Below, one piece after another: positions 1-11,800 of a stretch of 64,000 nucleotides of DNA; the first letter of the stretch is position 1, and each line of letters opens with the position of its first letter. The notes beneath the pieces were generated by a model, which ran no database searches, had not been told where the DNA came from, and saw nothing but the letters and a program-made list of their open reading frames with translations. The DNA comes from Macropodus opercularis (Eukaryota > Chordata > Actinopteri > Anabantiformes > Osphronemidae), in the NCBI GenBank assembly GCA_030770545.1, contig CM061109.1:12446001-12510000 (forward strand), written 5' to 3'. The position numbers were made by a program, and so were the translations under genes.

Positions 1-116
1 ACTTGGATTATCATTAAAGTTTTATCAATTAATATGGCTGCTGGGAATTTGCTTGTTCTTTTTTTATCGAAGAATCGAGTTTGTTTGTCCCCCTTTTCTC
101 CTTTGAAGTGCTGCAG

Positions 117-2152
117 AGAGCGGCATGAATGTGGGAATCCTGGACATCTTTGGATTCGAGAATTTCAAAAAGAACTCTTTTGAACAGCTGTGCATCAACA
201 TCGCCAACGAACAGATCCAGTTTTACTTCAACCAGCACATATTCGCCCTCGAACAGGTGACTAAGAACGGGAGCGTCATGTTTAAGATGTCGGCACAAAA
301 TGTATAATCGTGTAATCAATCTTTCTATGTATAGTTTACATTCATCAGATGGTGTCAATGTCAACATTTTGCTTGTAGGTGAGCTGTGATGTGTAAAGGA
401 TTGTTTATACGGTTATGCGCCATCAAATTACTCTCTTAATTGATTTAATGAAGTTGTTTACCCTGTAGTGGGAGAAGTCTTGATGGAACTGTAGACATTA
501 ATCAGGAACCATTTTGCAATAAAGGCTTTTCAGGCCCCGCAGTCCTACTTTATTATTATATTACCTGGTGTGCAGACTTACTGTACATTGAAATACACAC
601 GACAACATCTGATAAAACACTCTCCAGGGCAGTTATCACTGGAAATAAGGCTTAAGCTCAAGGAAAAGTTTTTAGCAGTTGAACTGTTGTTGGCCTGGTG
701 CTCAGTAGGATTTTTAATCGTGTGGATGTCTTCACTCTTGCTGTACACAAAAACTGATTATTCTGAGTTAATGACTTAAACATGAGGACGGTTTAGATCC
801 ATTGCTTCTACTTTATTGGGAAAATATATATTTAAAGCAGCGTTTTGATCTGAAATTAACTAGATGCAATGATATCTTGTGACTCTGGGTGATTTGATAA
901 TTGTAATAAATTATGAATAAGTAAGCAGCTCTATTTGTTAGTTCAGAGCTGTTCTGTTTTATGCATTCAGTAAAAGATTCTTATGCAGTAAACTTCAGCC
1001 GCAGACAAACAGTCTGCAGCAGCAGTTTGGTTTTGTTGATTAGAAAGTCTTCTTTCCCACACACACACACATGCACAAATCATATTTATACCAGATTGTT
1101 TAATTGGGTCATTTAGAGAAATCATTACCAGGACTGTGCTACATTCACTGATTTTAATTAGATGGAGTATCAGAGCGAGGGAGTGGATGCCAGCCTGGTG
1201 GAGTACGAGGACAACAGGCCCATCCTGGACATGTTCCTGCAGAAGCCCATGGGTCTGCTGTCCCTGCTGGATGAGGAGAGCCGCTTCCCTCAGGCCACGG
1301 ACCAGACCTTAGTGGGTAAGAGTGGAGCTACACCTTCCGGATATCAAACAAGACACAAAAAAAAAGAAAAAAAAAAAAAATTGTAGGAGGTCAGAGGTCA
1401 ATGTTTACGTAGTTTAAAGTACTATAGAATTTCTGGCTTTAATTGCTTATATTTTTCTTGTTTACAGATAAATTTGAAGATAATTTGCGCTGCAAGTATT
1501 TCTGGATACCAAAGCGGGTGGAACTTTGCTTTGGAATTCAGCATTATGCAGGAAAGGTAAGGAATTGGTCTTTGAATCCAATGTTTTATGTGCTTGGGCC
1601 ATGTGCTGTGTGAAAATGTATAAAACAACAGTAATACTTTTTCTTAGCAGACCTTAGAAGCTCTTGTTTAGAAAGAACCGAGGTGATACTGAGAACACTG
1701 AGCAATGGTGGTTTTAAGTTCAGGTGTCCCAGGAAGCCGTAACAATATCACAGTGACCCAGCATGAACTTTATGAGGAGGAGCTTGATCGTAAATTTACC
1801 CCGAAAAAAGTAAACTATTCAAAGGCCTATTAAACATCAGGTTAATGCTTTCTATATGGGACCACATTTTCCATGTCCTGATTGAAACTGACATCAAAGT
1901 GGAATGAAATTCATATCAGCCATATTTTCTAATGCTACATCACATATAATGAAAATACTATTGGTTTTGTAAATATGAGATCACTTCTAAGCGGTTTGTG
2001 TTGTTCATGTCCCTGACTGCAGGTAATGTACAGTGTGAATGGGTTTCTGGAGAAAAACCGAGACACGCTACCTGCAGACATCGTTGTGGTGCTGAGAACA
2101 TCAGAGAACAAACTTCTGCAGCAGCTGTTTTCCAGCCCCTTAACTAAAACAG
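117..2152 (+). CDS. myo3b: myo3b motor exons 1-4 of this window (switch II to upper actin-binding region)
   Basis: Four exons. The first (117-256; acceptor after CTGCAG, donor GTGACT) encodes MNVGILDIFGFENF through FALEQ, the switch II loop and relay helix. The second (1162-1315) begins MEYQSEG and ends by splitting an Asp codon. The third (1468-1556) reads DKFEDNLRCKYFW through HYAGK. The fourth (2023-2152) reads VMYSVNGFLEKNRDTLPAD through PLTKTG and ends in phase 1. If the donor at 2153 were not used, translation would stop at the TAG at 2164-2166, before the minisatellite. The protein order is continuous with vertebrate MYO3B, so no exon appears to be missing. Confidence 0.92.
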
Positions 2153-5100
2153 GTAAGCTTCCATAGGTCGCAGTGAGAAACCCACTGTGGCTACTGTGTA
2201 TGAGAAACCCACTGTGGCTACTGTGTATGAGAAACCCACTGTGGCTACTGTGTATGAGAAACCCACTGTGGCTACTGTGTATGAGAAACCCACTGTGGCT
2301 ACTGTGTATGAGAAACCCACTGTGGCTACTGTGTATGAGAAACCCACTGTGGCTACTGTGTATGAGAAACCCACTGTGGCTACTGTGTATGAGAAACCCA
2401 CTGTGGCTACTGTGTATGAGAAACCCACTGTGGCTACTGCGTATGAGAAACCCACTGTGGCTACTGTATATGAGAAACCCACTGTGGCTACTGTGTATGA
2501 GAAACCCACTGTGGCTACTGTATATGAGAAACCCACTGTGGCTACTGTATATGAGAAACCCACTGTGGCTACTGTATATGAGAAACCCACTGTGGCTACT
2601 GTATATGAGAAACCCACTGTGGCTACTGTATATGAGAAACCCACTGTGGCTACTGTGTATGAGAAACCCACTGTGGCTACTGCGTACTAGAAACCCACTG
2701 TGGCTACTGTGTATGAGAAACCCACTGTGGCTACTGTGTATGAGAAACCCACTGTGGCTACTGTGTATGAGAAACCCACTGTGGCTACTGTGTATGAGAA
2801 ACCCACTGTGGCTACTGTGTATGAGAAACCCACTGTGGCTACTGTGTATGAGAAACCCACTGTGGCTACTGTGTATGAGAAACCCACTGTGGCTACTGTG
2901 TATGAGAAACCCACTGTGGCTACTGTGTATGAGAAACCCACTGTGGCTACTGTGTATGAGAAACCCACTGTGGCTACTGCGTATGAGAAACCCACTGTGG
3001 CTACTGTATATGAGAAACCCACTGTGGCTACTGCGTATGAGAAACCCACTGTGGCTACTGTGTATGAGAAACCCACTGTGGCTACTGCGTATGAGAAACC
3101 CACTGTGGCTACTGCGTATGAGAAACCCACTGTGGCTACTGTGTATGAGAAACCCACTGTGGCTACTGCGTATGAGAAACCCACTGTGGCTACTGTGTAT
3201 GAGAAACCCACTGTGGCTACTGCGTATGAGAAACCCACTGTGGCTACTGCGTATGAGAAACCCACTGTGGCTACTGCGTATGAGAAACCCACTGTGGCTA
3301 CTGTGTATGAGAAACCCACTGTGGCTACTGTGTATGAGAAACCCACTGTGGCTACTGTGTATGAGAAACCCACTGTGGCTACTGCGTATGAGAAACCCAC
3401 TGTGGCTACTGCGTATGAGAAACCCACTGTGGCTACTGCGTATGAGAAACCCACTGTGGCTACTGCGTATGAGAAACCCACTGTGGCTACTGCGTATGAG
3501 AAACCCACTGTGGCTACTGTGTATGAGAAACCCACTGTGGCTACTGTGTATGAGAAACCCACTGTGGCTACTGTGTATGAGAAACCCACTGTGGCTACTG
3601 CGTATGAGAAACCCACTGTGGCTACTGCGTATGAGAAACCCACTGTGGCTACTGCGTATGAGAAACCCACTGTGGCTACTGCGTATGAGAAACCCACTGT
3701 GGCTACTGCGTATGAGAAACCCACTGTGGCTACTGCGTACTAGAAACCCACTGTGGCTACTGCGTACTAGAAACCCACTGTGGCTACTGCGTATGAGAAA
3801 CCCACTGTGGCTACTGTGTATGAGAAACCCACTGTGGCTACTGCGTATGAGAAACCCACTGTGGCTACTGCGTATGAGAAACCCACTGTGGCTACTGCGT
3901 ATGAGAAACCCACTGTGGCTACTGCGTACTAGAAACCCACTGTGGCTACTGTGTATGAGAAACCCACTGTGGCTATACAGGGCGTCTCAGACACTGACAC
4001 TAACATTACTATTATTCTGCTGCACAATGGAAATGGAGATGGAAACTTTTCTTTGAGACAAACTATTGTTAACAATGCGAGGTTCTGGCTGTATTACTCT
4101 GAATTGTGCGGGTGTCTACAGCTTCCATAAGTGTTCAGGTAAGTGGGTTTCTTAAAGACGCGCCTCCCAGGCATCTCGTGGTCCCCCTTCATTTCAAGCC
4201 GCTGTGTGCCGTGCTCGGATAAATCTGCAGTCTCCATTATCTCTTGAGAGGCTCAGCTCTCTACACGGCGCTGTGTTTTTATTTTCACTAAGCTGTCCCT
4301 CTTGGTTTCCCACTGCTGAATGCTATCTTCAGATGGTGGGTGCAGTAGGATATTTTTATGATAAGGTTCCTAAATACCCAGGGGATGAAGAAACAGTATT
4401 TAGGGAACACAAAAGCAACTCGTCCCACCTCTTTTCTCTTGCTTAAATGAAGGTAGTAGTGTGCTCATCATTAGCCGTTGCCGAGGCCTTCTGGTCACTT
4501 GACTTAGCGGAAATGCTAATAGCTATGTTAAATTATCAGATTCCCACTTCCTACTTTATTTCAGCTAAGCCACATTATGTGACTCGCTCCCTTTATGGGG
4601 ACCTGTAAATGCCTGCTTTCTCCCCCAGCGGCATTAAAAGCAGCTTCAATTCACAAAAGGCGCCATATCTGAGACTGAGTAGAAATGTGTGCGATGTGTC
4701 TGTAAACTTCAATTGCAGGTTGTCCACAAGGGAGCCTTCAGCCGCTTTCTGTCTGCAATTAACAGCTTCAGAGGAGAACACAATCCAAACGAATTCAGCG
4801 AGCACCCTATTTCAGCGTGCTGAATAAAAACAAACGCGTTGTGATGGTTAGTGCTGCTGACACAGTGTCGGGCCTAAAAGCTTCTTTATTTCCTTTAGTT
4901 CCTGCACTTTGCTGTTTGGTACCACTCAGACAAAGAAGCAGGTTAATGAGATGATTTAAGAGCAAATTAACTGTGCTGTGTTTTGAACCCTCGTGTCTTA
5001 CAGTGAGTGGGTCTGTGCTCAGCTCTCTCTCACTGGTTAGAGTTGGGGGTCCAATTTTCTTATTGCACGTTTTTGAAACTGCAGATCATCTCGTTAGATA

Positions 5101-8100
5101 AAAGCTATGAAAGGCTCCGCTCCAGTGCAACACTCTTCTGGAAAAGATTGAGCAGCGTTTAAAGTGAGATACAGTGTAGCGTAAGAAAATTATAAATCTA
5201 TTCTTCAGGGTAAAATTTGTGGGGGGATTTAATTTGCATTTTACTTCACATTATAGATTCAGTGTTATCTGTGAAATTACTATTATCTGGGGGATCTGAT
5301 GGAAATCTGTTTTACATGAGGGTGGTTTCATTCTCTGGGTCTCCTCCCCTCAGTGTCACCACTAGGGGTCACTCTTGCAGACCTCCAGCCTGATGTTGTG
5401 ATAGATGTAAAATACTAGGTCTGGGATGTCAAACCTCAAACACACACAAACGTGCAGGGAATGTTAATATTTTGATATTAAAAAAAAGTGCAGTAACATA
5501 AACAATTCCTTTAAACCAAACTCTTCTCACTTTTCTTTTAGATCTTTCCTAGCTTAAAGAGACACGCGGTTAATGTTTATTTAATATTTCAAAATTTGTT
5601 TTCCAAATTGATAATCTGTCCGAGTATCGTTTGAGTTTATATTTGCAGAGCAGTGGGAAACCAGGAAGGCCCCATCAAATAATAACGCTCCCAGGCGGTG
5701 CACAGTGAGGCCTCTTGAGTCCTGCAGAATGTGGGTACTTGAGGCTTGGACATGTGGTGGTGTTTTGTCAGAGGAAATGGGATGTACTTGCGTGGACAAA
5801 TTCCTCAGAGCCAGGGCCTTTCCCAGATCAGGGGGATCACAGTGTTTGAACTGGCTGAGCTCAGCCAGGCCTACCAGGGCCTGGGCAGCCTGCAGACACA
5901 GTACGGGTCTGTGCGTGTCTGTGTGCAGCCACTGGCTGCCTGCGGGTAACCGTACGGGTCAGTGTGTGTCCGTGTGCAGCCACGGGGAAGCCCGGCCCTG
6001 CTGCTTCAAGCTCTGCACACCCGCACCGAGACACTGCACCCCAGGCTGCCAGGCCTTTGTTAGAGTCCAGTCAAAATGGGGCGGTGTGCTTCTCCGCTTC
6101 TCTTAGTAGTGGAGAGACACCTGTTTTTGATATCCACCAACCACATTGGTGTTTTTGCCACTTTATAAAGTCATATGTGGGAAAATCACCAATTTGAGCA
6201 AAATCTGCTTGGTGTAATTTTAAATTATTACTAAGCAAGTCAGCTGAGCATTCATGAGAGATGAGCAATATTCATGTGATAGCATGAAGATCTGTGGATG
6301 CAGATGGAGGGTTTTACTGTTGGCACCTTACTTCTTCTAATTTTAGTTGAGAGAACAGGAAAATGACTTCAGCAGTGATTTTATTTAACATCTCACATAC
6401 TGCTTCTGAAGAAAATGCATTGATGCTGTTTTAATTAAGACCATTAATTAAGGAACCAGGTCTATTGTACATTTGCCTGCAGTACATTTCTGGCTGTCTG
6501 TTTCAGTCCGTGTTGCGATTTTCCTCTGTGAGGCCAATATTTAAGGTTATAGGTTCAGGTTGAGTTCATGCGAGTCGGATAATTTACATATTTGTTTTAT
6601 ATGATCCTGTGCAGCCACAGTTGTAGCCTTCCCATCCTCTCCCATCCTCCTGTGTGGAAATGACAGGCTTCTCAGTGTAGTTTGACACATTTGGCTCTTT
6701 GTTCTCTCCCAGAAGACGCCTTTCTCATCTCAGTGGGCAGATACCAAAGACTTCCACACGCTCCCTCTACCCGGAGTAGAGTGGTGCTTTCCTTCAGTTT
6801 CTCTCTTAATCGTGGTATTGGGGGATGTTTTGAGTCAGCAGTGGGGTTTTTAGGCTGCACCGCGCATCAGTAGCACATAGCTGGCTCGTCTAAGTCACAT
6901 GGTGCAACATCCTTTGATAAATGCAACACTGTGTTGTGTCACTAAAAGCCAATTACACCATGCTTTTTATGATTGATCTGCTCTGACAGTAGTGGATGGC
7001 ATTTAAATCAACAGCCCCCGGAGCCATCTCTAGGCGTAAACGGTGGTGGTTATGGAGGGTGGGGAGGGTTGCGTGCGGTTATGGGTGCTTTAATCTCATT
7101 TGCTTGGTTGCTGAGTTGAGTTTCTAGATCACATGTTTTCAAAAAGAGAGCGGGAGAGAGGCTGCGATATCCAGCAAGCCTCTGCTCACTCAGCTCGGGA
7201 AGGCTGCTCCCTCTTACGACTTTGATTGTCCCCTGTGTCGACAGCTCGATCCACAGCTTCTGAAGTACAAGGCGCATACTGGCACTCATAAAAGCATGTA
7301 GGGAGGTGTCATATTGAACGCGGGATTGCTTTTTAATCCCAAGCACATTGACTATTCTTGTCAATAGAACCCCAATACAACTGCCAGCTTGAGCTTTTTT
7401 TTTCCTACAGGATTCTTGCTGGGCTTAATTTTCAAAGTGAACGCACAGATGCCAAGGAAGCCTTTTTCTCTCTCTGCCCCCCTCCCCGCGCGCCACCGTG
7501 CCTCTCCGTGTTTGTCCTGGAAGACCATGCCAAGAGCAACGTGCGTGAAGCAGAAACGACCAGCAGGACGCCCCTCCACCGCCTGTTTCTCATGAGAGTG
7601 TGACCTGATGGGAAACGTTCCCCTCACCTGCTGTCCTCCTTTAATTATTAACCTTTTATATTGCAGCTCCTCTGTCTTTTCGGCGCACTGACAAATGTTC
7701 AGCTTTTCTGCTCTGACCGAATCCGCTGTCAAAGAACACATGTTTCCTTTTCTCGCTCATGTCTGTGTTTGAATAATAATTTTCCACATCATTAGACAAG
7801 TTCCCTCTCTCTTTAAATTAGACGCTCTGCTTTCAGGCCGGACATCACAGGTGTTCCCTTGGTTTCATGTCTCAGGAGGCGTAAATCTTTGAGGATACTG
7901 ACTATTAACCCATGCTCTAATCATCTACTGTAGTCAGGGGGGAGCGCATGAAACCCGCCAGAAGAATGAATTAATGCGACCCACCGAGGAATACGCGAAG
8001 AAAGCAGCGAGTGTCCATTTGCAAGGCTTAGGTACAACTGTCATAGTTTCTCTCATTGCGGCGCAGCCCCTTCATCTCCCCTTGATGGTGTCATGGAAGT

Positions 8101-8764
8101 GAGAGGCGTGAAAGCACAGTGACACTCCACGAGCCCGTTCCACTCACAGCCTCTAATTCATCATGACAAATGTGCTCAGATGATCTGGCCCAGCAGCACT
8201 AATGGGGAGAGGAGAGAGCGCACTTCATTTGCACAAGACCCACTCCAATTAATCCATCCAGCTTTACTCTGGGCTAATTGGAGCGGGGCCCTCCATGCCT
8301 GTGCGCTGGTAATGTACCCGACACAGTTTAACGGCTCCTGTTCTCAAGATTCTTTTTTTTTTGTGTGGATTGCGCCGAAGGGCCGTTTGAGGTTGTAAAA
8401 TCTATCCCTAACACAAGATCCTCTCACAAATGTGTTTATAACGAGAAATTAACTGCTCATATTTCCATGTTGTTGCATTTCACACTGTGCCGCCTCCTGT
8501 TTTTAAGATCCCAACTCTGAACCTGAGGTTACTTTTCCAAACGCGTTATCAACAAATACAACATTTTAATGTGACGGAGTAGCTGCAGTTCTGCTTGTCA
8601 AAGGCAAAATGTATTCACAGCAAAATAAACGACTCGATTAATAAATAAACATACAAATTAGCAGATAGTTGTCAAATGCTAAAGGCAGCATCCATACTAG
8701 CTTAAAAGGCCCTTTTGAATTGTTCTCATCATGTGTTTTGGGTTGTTTTGACTACAGCCGCACT

Positions 8765-8821
<57 letters not shown>

Positions 8822-11800
8822 TCCATGTGTTTATCCCACGAGCCACCACGTTACATGGCTCAGTGGAAAAACCTTTGTCCCCAATATGACGCCCTGTGTC
8901 TAAAGTTAGAAGTGGTCTGGTTGTTAATTAATCCATTATAAATTGATCTTGATCTCCGCTGTGTGTGATTGACGCCTCTAACACACACTAAAGCCAGGCT
9001 CTGATCCAGTGTTTCGGTTTCTGGCTCGCTGTCAGACTTTGTCCTTAACAACTGACATGAGGATTGAAATTATACGGCAGAAGCCGGCTACGTATTTGCA
9101 TTTCAGAAGTTGGTCTGTGTGCGGTAGAAAATCTACAATAATTGTTGGCCTGTCACTTTGCTTTATCTTAAAAAACTTACAAAGGTTTTCCTCATTGCCG
9201 TACGCGGCTGCTTGGGCAAGGCTGCCTCCTGTGTCTGCAGACGTATTTTTCTAAAGGTGTGTGTGGCACATCTGTGCAGCTATTGTTTATTCATGGAGTA
9301 AACCCTTTGAAATGTGTTAAGATACTTCCCACTCATTATAAAAATCCTGCCACCCATGGATTAGGACTTTGATGTCACCAATCCTGCTTCAAAGGCTTCT
9401 TTCACTGCTATTAATCACAGTTTAGCCTCTGAAGATATAGCCAGAGAAAACATTTGGACATCTTGCGCAGAAACTTTGAAATGTTCAGACTGTCTTGCAT
9501 ATGCTATGTTCATATCCTTTCCGCTGTGTGTGGGGCTTTTGGACTGCTGTGCGTGCAGCTGCACTCCTGAGTCTGTGGGATTCGGCTCAGATTTAGCTTT
9601 TGCGGAACTGTGCTTCAGTGTAAACACTACACTTAATGTAACGTATACTGTAGATACGCTTTGACTTCCTTGTATGTAAAAAAAAAAAACAAAACAAAGG
9701 AATTTCACCCAGTTGTGGTTGTTCGGTAGTTCGCTCAGTAATCATTCCATCCCTTTCACCCCAAACATTGTTTGAGCTTAAAAACTCGGACGTGTGTGCG
9801 CTGTGAATGTCTCACCGTTTGGTGTTTTAACAGGAAATCTGGCGACGTCCAGGGCCAGGATCACTGCAGCCTCCAGGTCTCTGCCGCCGCAGCTCAGTTC
9901 AGGACGCTCCAAGGTGAGGTCCTGTTGCACAAATCATCACATCTGAGAGCATATTGGTTTTTATTTGTTGCTAACAGGCATTGCGCTGTAAGAAGCCCAG
10001 TAAAAAGCTGCCCCGCGAAGCATAACCACATTAATTGACTACCCTGTTATGTTTGCTGTCTTGCTCGCGGTGATGCAGCATCACCATCTGGCATCTGACA
10101 TTAACATACTTTCCCAGACTCACTAACTGTTGTTGTTTTGTTGTTAATGGGCAGTAAAATATTGTAAAACAAAAGGTTTATTTTTGCAAATTCTCCAAGA
10201 TCAGTGATTTTGCGTCCAGTACGAGGCTGCGTTAGGTTTATTCGCAAATTACTCCACAGTAATTCTTCATGTAACAGCTCTCAAAGGAGAAGAGTCAAAA
10301 TGTTTGCACATAATAATATATTAATCATGTTCATAATGAGCTTCTTCCTTTGTCACATGAAACTATGGCTTAGTCACTTATCAGCTCAATGAGTGGAACT
10401 TTGCTTTTTCATGCAAATTGTCAAGAGCTTGTATCTTGTGTCTGTGTAAAGGCGTCATTGAATCAAATTCACATTCCCACTAATAACTCTCCTTAAAGGT
10501 GAAGCCTTTTTACCTCTTGTCTGTCCACTTTTCTCTTCTTTTATTTCCATGGTATTCGCTGACATGTGCTGTTCTCAAAGTCTCCCAAATACCTATTGAA
10601 GGTAAGAATTCTGCTGAAAATAGTCATTTCCAAGTCACAGAGCAATTTAAAATAGGAAACATCTACATAAGTATGTATAAATATAACATTCTTGTAAAAA
10701 AACAGAAACTTTACCTGTGTTTCACTAACTTTCAATCCTTCACTTTAACTCTTCCTAAACAAATCACAAAATCAGTTTTCAACCAGCGACGATACGCGAC
10801 ACAAGCGCAGGTCATGATGTGCAAACAGATGAACTTGGTTGAACTACGTCTGGGCACACAACTCAGCGGAACAAGAAAGGGCTTCTCAACGACAACCGAG
10901 GGACTGATGTATTTTGTATGCCGCCTTGTTCTCAATCAGAGCTGACGAAAAAGTTGACAAAAAGTGACACTTGGAAGAAGTTACCAGTAGAGGCAGATTA
11001 AAGTAGTGCGACAGTTTTAGAAGAGTCAAAGTGGGTCCCGGAGAAACGTTTGTATTTCTGTATGATCTGCGTTCAGAATGGAAAAGTGTCACAAGCGTCG
11101 GTTTCCTCTGCTGGTGTAACTCAGAGAACCGTTGTCGCACCTTCCTTTCTCTGAGCAAGGATGAAATACCATACCATAAAATATCTATTGCATCATTAAT
11201 TTTGATGAAGCCACGAACTGCGGAGGCCATTAGAAAGCTTGTGTTGTGTCCTCGTTAATACGCCGTCGTCAGGATGACTGTCTGCTTAGCGGCGGCCAGT
11301 CTCATTACTCAGAATGCTCTGCAATTTTCCCCTGCCCCACAGCAGTGCAGAATTCTTCTAGATAGTTAGCTTTAAGTGTTTATGGGTCTATGTCATACAG
11401 ACGGCACAGTTACTACATCTGTGTATTCCCAACGGGCCCATTTCGAGGAAGGAAACCTGCTGTAATGATACCTTTATGTCTACAGAGCCCGCCAAGGACG
11501 TCAGGTTGCAAATAAACAGCATCACATTAGAATCTGCTGCTCTTCTAGTGATGCTCCTGGCGCGTTTGCCAGTTCTGCGTGTTTACTGTAGACGCTTCTG
11601 TTCAGGTGGACACCATGGAGATGATGCGTCACCCAGAGGAAACCACCAACATGAGGAGACAGACTGTGGCCTCCTATTTCCGTGTAGGTGGTTTCTCTTC
11701 TACTACAGCAGCTCACTTCAAGTCTTTCTTTAAACTCCAGTGTGTGATTTTGGTGTTCCTGTAATTTTATTGACTTTTTATGAGGAGAAACCATCTCAGC

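Larger units (their letters stand above)
3976..9833 (+). other. Rest of myo3b intron 4, no gene seen
   Basis: Non-coding intronic DNA after the minisatellite. It holds short open frames only, none with recognisable protein features. The notable items are a two-copy duplication near 5901 and a long GT microsatellite near 8766, listed separately. The intron ends at the acceptor TTTTAACAG before 9834. Confidence 0.8.

Noticed and set aside
2173..4056. A 627-codon open frame (and long frames on both strands) across the minisatellite
   Set aside because: The repeat unit is 27 bp, so any frame lacking a stop in one unit stays open throughout. The encoded peptide is a nine-residue monotone, and the array lies in an intron behind a stop.
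5354..5374. CTCF-like sequence CCACTAGGGGTCAC
   Set aside because: It differs from the consensus at a core G; one weak match in 64 kb is expected by chance. A similar string near 40640 is also imperfect.
7361..7741. 126-codon minus-strand frame in myo3b intron 4
   Set aside because: No recognisable domain, no start or splice context, and composition like the surrounding intron.
8669..8941. Open frame with Val/Cys repeats
   Set aside because: It only reads through the GT microsatellite.
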